8,609 bases of DNA from Nitrospira sp. UBA5699 (GTDB lineage Bacteria; Nitrospirota; Nitrospiria; Nitrospirales; Nitrospiraceae): NCBI GenBank assembly GCA_002420105.1, contig DIHJ01000108.1, forward strand, positions 1 through 8,609, read 5' to 3'. Both the position numbers and the translations under genes were made by a program. Positions 1 to 5,669 of the stretch are shown one piece after another. Within the stretch, counting starts at the first letter, position 1; each line of letters begins with the position of its first letter. The notes under the pieces are model-generated. The model saw only the letters and a program-made list of their open reading frames with translations, was not told where the DNA came from and did no database searches.

Positions 1-23
1 TGCGCAGCCAACCGGAAACTGCC

Positions 24-73
24 GCCTAAATAAGTCGTTCGTCAGGCCAGACCCTCAGCGCATCAAGTTAGGC
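24..73. repeat. Short inverted repeat resembling the ends of an integron attC site (weak)
   Basis: GCCTAA at 24-29 is matched by the reverse-complementary TTAGGC at 68-73, and the right end reads GTTAGGC, which fits the attC core-site consensus GTTRRRY. The left end reads GCCTAAA rather than the expected RYYYAAC. The intervening 38 nt show little of the imperfect self-complementarity that real attC sites have. It lies at the edge of an island of small toxin-antitoxin-type genes, which is the sort of cargo integrons carry, but those genes are in mixed orientations. It may be chance. Confidence 0.15.
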
Positions 74-133
74 TTAAGAAAATATGGTGTCGGGTCTCGC
101 CATCACACATTGCAGCCCGAACATACCGGTGAC

Positions 134-180
134 CTTCCCATCTCGTCGACTCGGCTGCTGCGCGTTGAGTCAATGGTCAT
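134..180 (-). repeat. Copy A of a duplicated sequence; start of a truncated small ORF
   Basis: On the plus strand this copy shares three blocks with 1669-1714, at identical spacing: a 9-mer (TTCCCATCT), a 13-mer (TCGGCTGCTGCGC) and a 10-mer (CAATGGTCAT), separated by 7-nt variable stretches. Read on the minus strand from the ATG at 180-178, it encodes MTIDSTRSSRVDEMG and then runs to a TGA at 103, giving 25 residues. The other copy encodes MTIGSKRSSRNDQMG. The differences fall mostly as codon-level changes, so it looks like a fragment of a once-coding sequence. I do not recognise the family. The stretch 1-272 holds no other gene that I can support. Confidence 0.5.
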
Positions 181-272
181 GCCGGACCCACAAATCCCTT
201 CTCACGTGGGAGGTCGCTTCGCAATTGCAACGAAAAATGGGAGTGACTCATTGCGGAGGATTGGCCACTTCG

Positions 273-569
273 TCAGGCGGAAACACGTGCCCATTCCCTG
301 GGGCGGGCGGCGAACGCCTCTTTGTGCTCGGGCCAATCGTGGAGCGTCGCGGGATCAAAGTCAGCGCCGTTCGGCCAGACCAGAGTTTTGACCTCCGAGT
401 CGACGGTCACTTGGTTGAACAGCTGAAGGTCGAGCAGCGGGCCGTAGAGTTCGCCTGCAAGAACCGGTTTGAAATTGATGATTTGCTCCGTGTTGTCGGT
501 AAATCGCACTCGCAGCGTGTATGGTTCGACAACCTCGACGGCGCGAACCTGATAAATAGGATGGTTCAT
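273..569 (-). CDS. DUF2442 domain protein
   Basis: This is a 98-residue small soluble protein. The N-terminal half has the pattern of DUF2442 (V-x-x-V-E-P-Y-T-L-R-V-R-F-T-D-N), and the C-terminal part has the family's hallmark WPNGADFDPATLHDW at about residues 66-80. Length is normal for the family. DUF2442 genes commonly sit beside DUF4160 genes in arrangements predicted to be toxin-antitoxin-like, and the biochemical role is not established. Here no DUF4160 gene is adjacent, so the gene is an orphan. The ATG at 569 gives the full domain, but there is no convincing Shine-Dalgarno sequence before it. A minus-strand terminator lies about 30 nt upstream, so the gene needs its own promoter or read-through. 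Its position beside MazEF-like and MNT/HEPN pairs suggests part of an accessory island. Confidence 0.85.
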   Translation of the reverse strand: MNHPIYQVRAVEVVEPYTLRVRFTDNTEQIINFKPVLAGELYGPLLDLQLFNQVTVDSEVKTLVWPNGADFDPATLHDWPEHKEAFAARPREWARVSA

Positions 570-956
570 GACTTTTCTACGTCAAGGGAGCAATGGGCAA
601 AAAAGACCCGAAGGGGCCAGGTCTTGACTTAGGCATCTCCGCACGCGCTGAGCGTGGAGGCTGTGCGGTGATGAGAGACGGGGAGCTATCGGCCGACGGA
701 GCCGGACGACCAAGGGGGCCGGGGTGTCAACCAAGCGCGTGTGTCTCGGTCGTCTCGGATAATCGCGCGGGGAACCACAGAGGGGCTTGCAATACCACAT
801 ACTCCTCTTCCCTGGAGAGCAACATTCCCCCCCGACTCCCGTCTCGGCCGGACCGGATGCGTGTTGAACCGAGAATGCCCTGCACTTGCTCAATGTCCAA
901 GATGGATCGTATGCGAGCCCACTCGCTCCCGCCGGTTGCGCCTGATGATGAGATGA
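570..956. other. 387-nt stretch without a supportable gene
   Basis: Open frames on both strands here have low-complexity Arg/Pro/Ser-rich translations and no recognisable domain, so I regard them as noise. The only structured feature is the minus-strand terminator at 599-625. Just to its right, about 640-665, there is a further short hairpin around CTCCACGC/GCGTGCGGAG. The region may hold the decayed remains of a gene, or an unrecognised RNA transcribed leftward into that terminator. Confidence 0.5.
599..625 (-). terminator. Rho-independent terminator, minus strand
   Basis: Read on the minus strand, AAGACC (625-620) and GGTCTT (608-603) form a 6-bp stem around an 11-nt loop, followed directly by a run of Ts (604-599). 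This is a good intrinsic-terminator layout for leftward transcription. It lies about 330 nt beyond the end of the MazF-like gene and just before the DUF2442 gene. It could end the mazEF transcript or that of an unrecognised RNA in the gap. Confidence 0.6.
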
Positions 957-1277
957 TCAGTCGAGTCGTAGTCCCAACGCGAACCGCAACGCTCGCTCAA
1001 CCTCAGCCATCTTTTCGACGGCGAGCGTGCTGATCCGATCCGTCAGCGTGGCTTTGGGAATGGTTGTGATCGTGTCCAGGTTCACCACGCAACGCTTGGG
1101 CAGTCCCTCTTCACTGCCCAACGGCACCTCAGTCGGAATCTGGCGAATGCGCGTCGTGACCGGTGCCACGGTAATCAGTTCGCGGACCGCGTACGCTTCA
1201 TTCCGAGAGAGTAACACGACGGGGCGTTTGCCGGCAGGAGAGGGAAGCTCAGCCCACCAGACTTCCCCACGCCGCAT
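957..1277 (-). CDS. mazF: MazF/PemK-family toxin (endoribonuclease)
   Basis: This 106-residue protein matches the PemK/MazF toxin fold: MRRGEVWWAEL at the N-terminus, KRPVVLLSRN at about 17-26, a VAPVTTRIRQIP segment, GLPKRCVVNLDTITTI in the centre, and a C-terminal helix ending EVERALRFALGL. Family members are ribosome-independent mRNA interferases neutralised by a partner antitoxin. I chose the ATG at 1277. It overlaps the antitoxin's TAA by one base (TAATG) and has GGAG five bases upstream inside the end of the antitoxin gene. The in-frame GTG at 1283 would sit directly on that ribosome binding site. The overlap implies translational coupling with the antitoxin. The protein appears intact; cleavage specificity cannot be read from sequence. 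Confidence 0.92.
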   Translation of the reverse strand: MRRGEVWWAELPSPAGKRPVVLLSRNEAYAVRELITVAPVTTRIRQIPTEVPLGSEEGLPKRCVVNLDTITTIPKATLTDRISTLAVEKMAEVERALRFALGLRLD

Positions 1278-1534
1278 TACCACTCCAGGGCTGCCAGCAT
1301 TCGAACGGCCGCGGCCTCTGCGGCCTTGACCTCGCGGCGTGTTTCCGGATTCTTTCGATACCCGGCTTCATACTCCCGGATCAAGACCGACTGCTCTTGC
1401 TGGCTGAGCCAATATCGCAACGCATCCTGAAGAACGGCGCTTCGACTTTGCCGGGTCTTCTTTCGAACCAGTTCGACGACGCGATAGAGATCGTCGGGGA
1501 GAGTCATTGCCACTTTGACCGCGGTTCTACGCAC
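1277..1534 (-). CDS. Ribbon-helix-helix antitoxin (MazE/CopG type)
   Basis: This is an 85-residue protein. The N-terminus (TAVKVAMTLPDDLYRVVEL, about 4-22) is the beta strand and first helix of a ribbon-helix-helix DNA-binding fold, and KTRQSRSAVLQDALRYWLSQ (about 26-45) is the second helix. The remaining Glu/Arg/Ala-rich tail ending AALEW is the likely toxin-binding segment. Such antitoxins bind their own operator and the cognate MazF toxin. The GTG at 1534 is preceded by GGGAG with a 6-nt gap, which supports it; the ATG 27 nt further in (MTLPDD) is an alternative. The gene precedes and overlaps the toxin by one base, the normal order. A sigma70-like promoter lies just upstream. Confidence 0.88.
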   Translation of the reverse strand: MRRTAVKVAMTLPDDLYRVVELVRKKTRQSRSAVLQDALRYWLSQQEQSVLIREYEAGYRKNPETRREVKAAEAAAVRMLAALEW

Positions 1535-1563
1535 ATCCCGCTCCCTTGAATGAGTAGGATGAA

Positions 1564-1592
1564 ACTATACCAAGATGTCATACCGCGAGCAA
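1564..1592 (-). promoter_or_regulatory. Sigma70-type promoter of the mazEF-like operon
   Basis: On the minus strand TTGCTC (1592-1587) and TATAGT (1569-1564) are separated by exactly 17 nt. The -10 element lies about 30 nt before the GTG start of the antitoxin, leaving a short leader that contains the GGGAG ribosome binding site. Autoregulation by the RHH antitoxin is expected from the family. I did not see an unambiguous operator. Confidence 0.6.
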
Positions 1593-1668
1593 CCGTAGAA
1601 ATAGACAAATAGCGTTTCGCGAGTGGGGTCTTGCAATCCGATATCTGCCACCTCGCCGTTGGAGAGCG

Positions 1669-1714
1669 TTCCCATCTGATCGTTTCGGCTGCTGCGCTTG
1701 CTGCCAATGGTCAT
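1669..1714 (-). repeat. Copy B of the duplicated sequence; start of a 49-codon small ORF
   Basis: This is the counterpart of 134-180. On the minus strand an ORF starts at ATG 1714 and runs 49 codons to a TAG at 1567-1565. It begins MTIGSKRSSRNDQMG and ends VYFYGCSRYDILV. Its end overlaps the -10 region of the mazEF promoter, which argues that it is a remnant rather than a working gene, although a short overlapping gene is not excluded. No Shine-Dalgarno sequence is obvious. I do not recognise the family. Apart from this ORF and the mazEF promoter, the gap 1535-1858 holds only a short inverted repeat. Confidence 0.5.
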
Positions 1715-1767
1715 ACAGACCCCGATTTCCACGGCTATAGCTGCATGATATGAAAGTATAGAGACTT

Positions 1768-1796
1768 GGAGGGAGGTCCGGCTGATCCCTCTCCCT
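1768..1796. repeat. Imperfect inverted repeat upstream of the MNT gene
   Basis: GGAGGGA (1768-1774) faces TCCCTCTCC (1786-1794), its reverse complement with a 2-nt insertion. It lies about 65-90 nt before the nucleotidyltransferase start. It could be a protein-binding site or a hairpin in the leader. No convincing promoter for the plus-strand pair was found nearby. Confidence 0.25.
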
Positions 1797-1858
1797 GTGA
1801 AAACGGCCAGCGGCATTCGCTATCATGGCGGCGGTTGGCTCTCTTGAGATCTCGACAG

Positions 1859-2197
1859 ATGGCGGGTGTTCTCACATTTCCACCGGTGACAGACCAACTC
1901 CTCGTCGAAGTGGTTCGCCGCATTCTCACCATTGGTTCTCCAATCAAGATCCTGTTATTCGGTTCCCATGCCAAGGGTACCGCTCGTCCGGACAGCGATT
2001 GGGACCTGCTGATTATTGAAGAGTCCGACTTGCCTCGCTATCGGCGTTCGGGACGGTACCGGAGGGTGCTCTACAGGATGTTTCCCGCCAAGGATATTGT
2101 CGTCTGGCCCCCCCAAGAGGTCGAAGAATGGAAGGCCGTACCCAATGCCTTCATCTCCACCGTGCTGGCCGAAGGCAAGCTGCTCTATGAAAGATAG
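1859..2197 (+). CDS. MNT-type nucleotidyltransferase, antitoxin of a HEPN/MNT pair
   Basis: This 112-residue minimal nucleotidyltransferase has the fold's signature GSHAKGTARPDSDWDLLI at residues 35-52. Gly35-Ser36 are the nucleotide-binding pair and Asp47 and Asp49 the metal-binding residues; Asp79 in KDIVVW is the probable third acidic residue. MNT proteins are antitoxins to HEPN toxins, and characterised members (MntA with HepT) inactivate the toxin by adding AMP groups to a tyrosine. The ATG at 1859 starts just before the first helix and has a weak GAGAT 8 nt upstream. In-frame codons further up add a low-quality tail and were not used. The gene overlaps the downstream HEPN frame by 11 nt, so the two were one operon. 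All catalytic residues are present even though the partner is interrupted. Confidence 0.88.
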   Translation: MAGVLTFPPVTDQLLVEVVRRILTIGSPIKILLFGSHAKGTARPDSDWDLLIIEESDLPRYRRSGRYRRVLYRMFPAKDIVVWPPQEVEEWKAVPNAFISTVLAEGKLLYER

Positions 2198-2585
2198 GTC
2201 GGCCCTGGCTCGAGGGTGGTTCAGAAAGGCCGACAGCGACCTTGCAGATGCCCGGCGCACGACTGCCAGTGAAGGCCCCTATGACACCGCCTGCTTCCAC
2301 GCTCAGCAGGCTGTCGAGAAGTAGTTGAAGGGTGTTCTCGCCTGGAGGAGCTTGGAGATTCCCCGCACGCACGACTTGGAGGAACTTCAGCGTTTGTGCA
2401 TTCAGCTCGAACGGTGGCCGGAGCTTGCAGCCTGCGATCTTACGGACCTGACGGCATACGCAGTTGAACTTCGTTACGACGCGGAATTCTGGCCGCCGCA
2501 ACCTACGGCCGCCGACGCCGTCAAGTTAGCTGAGCAAGTGCGCGCCTGTGTGCTTGCTCATATGCCGCCGGATACCCAACCGTAA
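2187..2585 (+). pseudogene. HEPN-domain protein interrupted by an in-frame TAG
   Basis: The reading frame spans 132 codons with a single TAG at codon 46 (2322-2324). The first part (residues 1-45) carries ARGWFRKADSDLADARR and ends ACFHAQQAVEK. The second continues directly with LKGVLAWR, THDLEEL (61-67) and LRYDAEFW (95-102). HEPN proteins of this kind normally read AVEKYLKG or AVEKALKG at this point, so the TAG most simply replaces a Tyr codon by one base. The rest is intact and of normal length. Options are a null mutation of the toxin, a sequencing error, read-through, or reinitiation at the TTG right after the stop (GAG lies 6 nt before it). The ATG at 2187 overlaps the MNT gene end. The family role, as known from others, is an RNase toxin held in check by the MNT protein. 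Confidence 0.85.
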
Positions 2586-2612
2586 GGCAATGCCGAGAGC
2601 CGACCGCTGACC

Positions 2613-3689
2613 TTACCTCTCGCAATCAACTCTTGTATACGGACGGAATCCGGCGCCGTGGATGATCATTCGCCGCCCGTTGATCCTCACCTGAGCGCCC
2701 AGGAATAGCTCGGCCAGCCAGACGCTCGTCCGCACGTGATCCGTGACCGCCGGGATGACGAACCGGCTTTCGCCCTCCGCCAAGGCTGCAAAGGGTATGA
2801 TCTGATCCGCGGCGAACCGGTCCAAGGTCGCGCCGGACTTGAGATCCTCGAGCAATTGGTAGGCGACGTGCTTGCCGATGGACTCCGCGCTCCTTCTCAA
2901 GGCTCCCGCCTGGTCCGCCCCGAGCCGCACGGCTTCACCTTGATCGGCAAAGAGCGCCAACGCCGCGCCCCGCTGCAGGGATTCCGTATCGTGGCGAAGC
3001 TCGATTTCGGCGCGATGGCCTGCCCCGGAGAGGACCTCTTGGGCCGCGTCCGCCATGCGGCTGCTCACGTGCCGCTCTTCGAGGTGCGAGGAGAGGGCGA
3101 TCCCCCAGACCCGCGTGACCGGGCCCGTGACGTCTCTCACCAGGGCCTGGAGCGGTCTCGTGAAGGGCCGGACGACAAGGCGGAGAATGCCTTCGCCGCG
3201 GGGGACATAGCCGGGACGCACGATCTCCACTTCAGCCCGGAGATGCATATCCCTGAGCATCGGGAGCAGGACCTGCTGGAGATGAAACGCAGAGGGCGCG
3301 AAGTCCTGAAAAAGCCCGCCCCGCAATTCGACCGTGACCGGCGATCCCGCGAAAGCGAGAACGGGAAGCACCCCGAGGGCGAGCATGGTGGTCGAGCCGG
3401 CGGACCCGATGTCCCAGTTGTACCGGCGCCCCGTCCGGAGCGCCCCGGGACGGAACGTGAAGTCCTGCGAGCCTGTCGCGAGCCCTTCTGCGGCCCCGTT
3501 GACCAGCTCGGCCACGGCCTCGACGACGCGAATGTGCTGCGGGCGCAAGCCGGGCTTATCCCGCCCGGCCCGGGCGTTGACCACGTGGATGGCCTTCCCG
3601 GTCAGGGCGGAAAAGGCGACTGCCTGCCGCACGATCGTGCCGCTGCCTGAATGGCGGGAACCGTCGATCGTCAGCATAGGGACCGTCAT
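2613..3689 (-). CDS. rtcA: RNA 3'-terminal phosphate cyclase
   Basis: This 358-residue protein would convert RNA 3'-phosphate ends to 2',3'-cyclic phosphates with ATP, through an enzyme-AMP intermediate. Family features in order: LTIDGSRHSGSGTIVRQAVA (6-25); GRDKPGLRPQH (42-52); DIGSAGSTTMLALGVLP (93-109); LRRSAESIGKHVAYQLLEDLKSG (264-286); ADQIIPFAALA (294-304); and TDHVRTSVWLAELFL (316-330), whose His318 is the likely AMP-accepting histidine. The usual Gly-rich PxGGG turn appears as PRGEG (163-167), so the middle glycine is Glu. The ATG at 3689 was chosen because the domain starts a few residues later and total length fits the family (about 340). The frame stays open about 86 codons further upstream but crosses the divergent promoter region. 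No rtcB or rtcR is visible. It converges on the HEPN unit with a 27-nt gap. Confidence 0.93.
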   Translation of the reverse strand: MTVPMLTIDGSRHSGSGTIVRQAVAFSALTGKAIHVVNARAGRDKPGLRPQHIRVVEAVAELVNGAAEGLATGSQDFTFRPGALRTGRRYNWDIGSAGSTTMLALGVLPVLAFAGSPVTVELRGGLFQDFAPSAFHLQQVLLPMLRDMHLRAEVEIVRPGYVPRGEGILRLVVRPFTRPLQALVRDVTGPVTRVWGIALSSHLEERHVSSRMADAAQEVLSGAGHRAEIELRHDTESLQRGAALALFADQGEAVRLGADQAGALRRSAESIGKHVAYQLLEDLKSGATLDRFAADQIIPFAALAEGESRFVIPAVTDHVRTSVWLAELFLGAQVRINGRRMIIHGAGFRPYTRVDCER

Positions 3690-3721
3690 CCGGTGAGCCG
3701 GCTCATGCGCAGCGCCTCGAC

Positions 3722-3730
3722 TGGTATAAT
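3722..3730 (+). promoter_or_regulatory. Extended -10 promoter of the broken amrS-like gene
   Basis: TGGTATAAT is a consensus TATAAT with the TGn extension. No good -35 is present, which is normal for extended -10 promoters. Transcription would start near 3737, followed by AGGA at 3751-3754 and ATG at 3763. A start region this intact beside a broken gene suggests the loss was recent, or that the promoter now serves the DUF2238 pair downstream. Confidence 0.5.
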
Positions 3731-3751
3731 GCACCGGGCCTGCCACCTCAA
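3723..3751 (-). promoter_or_regulatory. Possible rtcA promoter, overlapping the divergent plus-strand promoter
   Basis: On the minus strand TTGAGG (3751-3746) and TATACC (3728-3723) are 17 nt apart and about 34 nt before the rtcA ATG. Each hexamer matches the sigma70 consensus at four of six positions. Its -10 overlaps the plus-strand TATAAT, so the two transcripts would compete for polymerase. Confidence 0.35.
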
Positions 3752-3762
3752 GGAAATATCGT

Positions 3763-3857
3763 ATGACTCTCTCGAAGAAGGCGATGCCTGTCCCCGCAAG
3801 TACCGGCATCAACTGAACGACGGGCGTCTCCGGTGCGACCTCTGCCCGCGCTCCTGA
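3763..3857 (+). pseudogene. Remnant of an AmrS-like radical SAM gene (AmmeMemoRadiSam system), 5' end only
   Basis: The ATG at 3763, with AGGA 8 nt upstream, opens MTLSKKAMPVPAS and then meets a TGA at 3814. In another frame, overlapping from about 3798, the sequence reads KYRHQLNDGRLRCDLCPRS and stops at 3855-3857. A one-base shift near 3798-3803 would join these into the typical start of AmrS proteins, in which a tyrosine/tryptophan-rich segment and DGRxxCDLCPR come before the radical SAM CxxxCxxC site. That site and everything after it are absent. From 3858 to 4047 I see no further homology, only the ribosome binding site of the next gene. A sequencing error could explain the frameshift but not the missing body. 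The call rests on one short conserved segment. Confidence 0.5.
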
Positions 3858-4047
3858 AAAATATCGAAGAGGAGGTCCCTTCGCCGTCGACAAGGTCGTC
3901 AATCGTGCGGAGATCCCATCCGTAACGGAAGAGGATCGAACGGCCATCCGGGCCGGGGATTCGACGGGACCGGCCGGGCACCAGGCCGTCCGCTTGCAGC
4001 AGCGCCGACCGTTCAGTAGAGTATGGAGGTCTCAAGAAGGAGAAACG

Positions 4048-4698
4048 ATGCTCGCACGTAACAAACTGTTCTTGACGGGCTTGCTGGTCTGGTATGTGGC
4101 GATCTCGATCTGGACGGCCGCGTCCCCGGCCGACCCGCAGTTCTGGATCCTGTCGAGTATCCTGCCCACGCTGTTCGTGGCGTTGCTGGTGGCCACGCAT
4201 CGCCTGTTTCCCCTGTCTCATGCCTCCTATGCCTTCATCACGGCGTTCCTGACGCTCCATATGATCGGCGTGCACTACACCTACGCCGGAGTGCCGGCGG
4301 GCGCGTGGCTGCAGCAGACGCTGGATTTGAACCGGAACCATTTCGACCGCATCGTCCATTTCAGCTTCGGCTTTCTCCTAACCTATCCGATGGAAGAGCT
4401 GTTCCGCCGGGGCGGAGGGGTGCGGGGCTGGCTCGTCTATTACCTTCCCGTGATGACGGTCCTGGGATTGAGCGGGCTCTGGGAAATTGTCGAAGCCCTG
4501 GTCGCGAGCGCCGTCCATCCGGAACTGGGCATCACCTACCTGGGTTCCCAAGGGGACATCTGGGACGCCCAGAAGGACATGGCCGCCGCGCTCTACGGCG
4601 CGGTACTCTGCGTGGCGGTCCTCGCCGTCATCCGCGCGAGTCTGGGAGTGCGGTCGGCCTCCGAGGCCCGACCGGTCGTCATCGACTCATCCAGGTGA
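4048..4698 (+). CDS. DUF2238 family inner-membrane protein, first copy
   Basis: This 216-residue polytopic membrane protein has about six hydrophobic segments (roughly 7-24, 32-54, 60-79, 103-117, 128-155 and 178-198). It carries the conserved polar motifs of the DUF2238/YjdF-like family: HMIGVHYTYAGVPAG (71-85), FDRIVHFSFGFLLTYPM (99-115), GLWEIVEA (143-150) and GSQGDIWDAQKDM (166-178). His, Asp and Glu residues inside or beside membrane segments are invariant between this and the next gene, so a ligand- or metal-binding site is plausible, but that is inference; the family has no established function. AAGGAG with a 5-nt gap fixes the ATG at 4048. A paralogue starts one base after its stop. 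Confidence 0.85.
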   Translation: MLARNKLFLTGLLVWYVAISIWTAASPADPQFWILSSILPTLFVALLVATHRLFPLSHASYAFITAFLTLHMIGVHYTYAGVPAGAWLQQTLDLNRNHFDRIVHFSFGFLLTYPMEELFRRGGGVRGWLVYYLPVMTVLGLSGLWEIVEALVASAVHPELGITYLGSQGDIWDAQKDMAAALYGAVLCVAVLAVIRASLGVRSASEARPVVIDSSR

Positions 4699-4699
4699 C

Positions 4700-5356
4700 A
4701 TGAGGGCCGGACTCTCAGAGCCGGGGAGGCCGGAACCGGAACGCGAGAGATTGCAGGGGGGACTGCTCCTCTGGTATGGGTTGTTCTGGACTTGGCTGGC
4801 CATAGAACCGCTCAATCGCAGAGATTGGCTGCTTGAAAATCTGTTGGCCCTCGCCGGCGTCGCGCTGCTGGTCCTGACCTACCGCCGGTTCCGGTTTTCC
4901 TCCCTGTCCTATTGCCTGATCGCTTCCTTCCTTACGCTCCACGCCGTCGGGGCGCATTACACCTACGCCGAAGTGCCGGCCGGATTCTGGATCCAGGATG
5001 CCTTGGCGCTGGACCGCAATCCCTTCGATCGGATCGTGCATTTTGCCTACGGCGCGTTGCTGGTCTATCCGATGCGTGAATGGCTCGTGCGCCTGGCCGG
5101 CCTGCGGGGCCTCTGGTCCTACTATCTGCCCGTCAGCGCGGTTCTTGCCCAGAGCGGCCTCTTTGAAGTGATCGAAGCGGTCGTCGCCGTGCTCGTCAGC
5201 CCCGAACTCGGGAGCACCTATCTGGGAACGCAAGGAGATGAGTGGGATGCGCAAAAGGATATCACCTCGGCGTTCGCCGGGGCCCTGCTGACCATGGCCG
5301 TCACACTGGTTCTGCAGAGGGGACGAACCGGAGACTTCGATCCCGCTGCCGGGTAG
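4700..5356 (+). CDS. DUF2238 family inner-membrane protein, second copy (tandem paralogue)
   Basis: This 218-residue paralogue of the preceding protein has the same layout after a slightly longer polar N-terminus: FLTLHAVGAHYTYAEVPAG (77-95), DRIVHFAYGALLVYPM (110-125), GLFEVIEA (153-160) and GTQGDEWDAQKDI (176-188). The motif residues agree almost exactly with copy 1 while the rest has diverged strongly, so the duplication is old and both copies have been kept under selection. The stop of copy 1 and this ATG are separated by one base (TGACATG) and AGG lies at 4693-4695, so the two are translated from one message. The pair could form a heterodimer. Function is unknown. Confidence 0.85.
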   Translation: MRAGLSEPGRPEPERERLQGGLLLWYGLFWTWLAIEPLNRRDWLLENLLALAGVALLVLTYRRFRFSSLSYCLIASFLTLHAVGAHYTYAEVPAGFWIQDALALDRNPFDRIVHFAYGALLVYPMREWLVRLAGLRGLWSYYLPVSAVLAQSGLFEVIEAVVAVLVSPELGSTYLGTQGDEWDAQKDITSAFAGALLTMAVTLVLQRGRTGDFDPAAG

Positions 5357-5669
5357 CCGGTCCGCTCATCCGGCATTCTCACCCGTTCCCCGCGCGACAC
5401 AATCCAGGTCGTCGCAGTGCTGCTCCGCGACCCGACGGGACTGCCGGCGCACGTCGTTGCCCGAATTCGCGAGTGCCCCTCCATGCCGCAACCTGTTTTA
5501 GACGTTGTAGCATTCTCCCCCAGTCTCCTCGACCTGAGGATCTTTTCTCCAGCTCTCCCGCTCTACTTTCTCTGAAGTCTCGGGAGGTTCCGTGCGCAGG
5601 CCCGCCGGCGTCCCGGGCACCTCTCTTGCTGATCATCGAAAGCGGGACGTCCAAGCGGGCGGATGGTCG
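5357..5669. other. 313-nt intergenic region before the Slp-family gene
   Basis: No convincing gene is seen on either strand; the open frames translate to Arg/Pro-rich sequence without domains. A pyrimidine-rich stretch occupies about 5510-5575. No clear sigma70 promoter or intrinsic terminator could be assigned, although the region should contain the end of the DUF2238 transcript and the promoter of the lipoprotein gene. Confidence 0.5.

Noticed and set aside
24..73. attC-like ends GCCTAA...GTTAGGC suggesting an integron cassette array
   Set aside because: The left core is not consensus, the interior lacks attC-type folding, no second site was found, and the toxin-antitoxin genes are not all in one orientation. 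Listed only as a weak repeat.
84..632. 182-codon plus-strand open frame over the DUF2442 gene
   Set aside because: It is antisense to DUF2442, has no domain, and its ends lie in non-coding sequence.
2583..2615. TAAGG/CCTTA inverted repeat between the HEPN and rtcA stops as a shared terminator
   Set aside because: The stem is only 5 bp with a 23-nt loop and no T-run on either strand.
2736..3650. 304-codon plus-strand open frame
   Set aside because: It lies antisense to rtcA and translates to Arg/Asp/Pro-rich sequence with no domain; it is a shadow of the real gene.
3855..3857. TGA after CDLCPRS as a selenocysteine codon
   Set aside because: A cysteine often follows this position in AmrS proteins, but the translation beyond the TGA shows no AmrS similarity and no SECIS-like hairpin is evident, so truncation is the simpler reading.
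3690..3947. 86-codon N-terminal extension of rtcA
   Set aside because: The catalytic domain starts right after the ATG at 3689, the extension has no homology, and it runs antisense through the amrS remnant and its promoter. The open frame is explained by high GC content.
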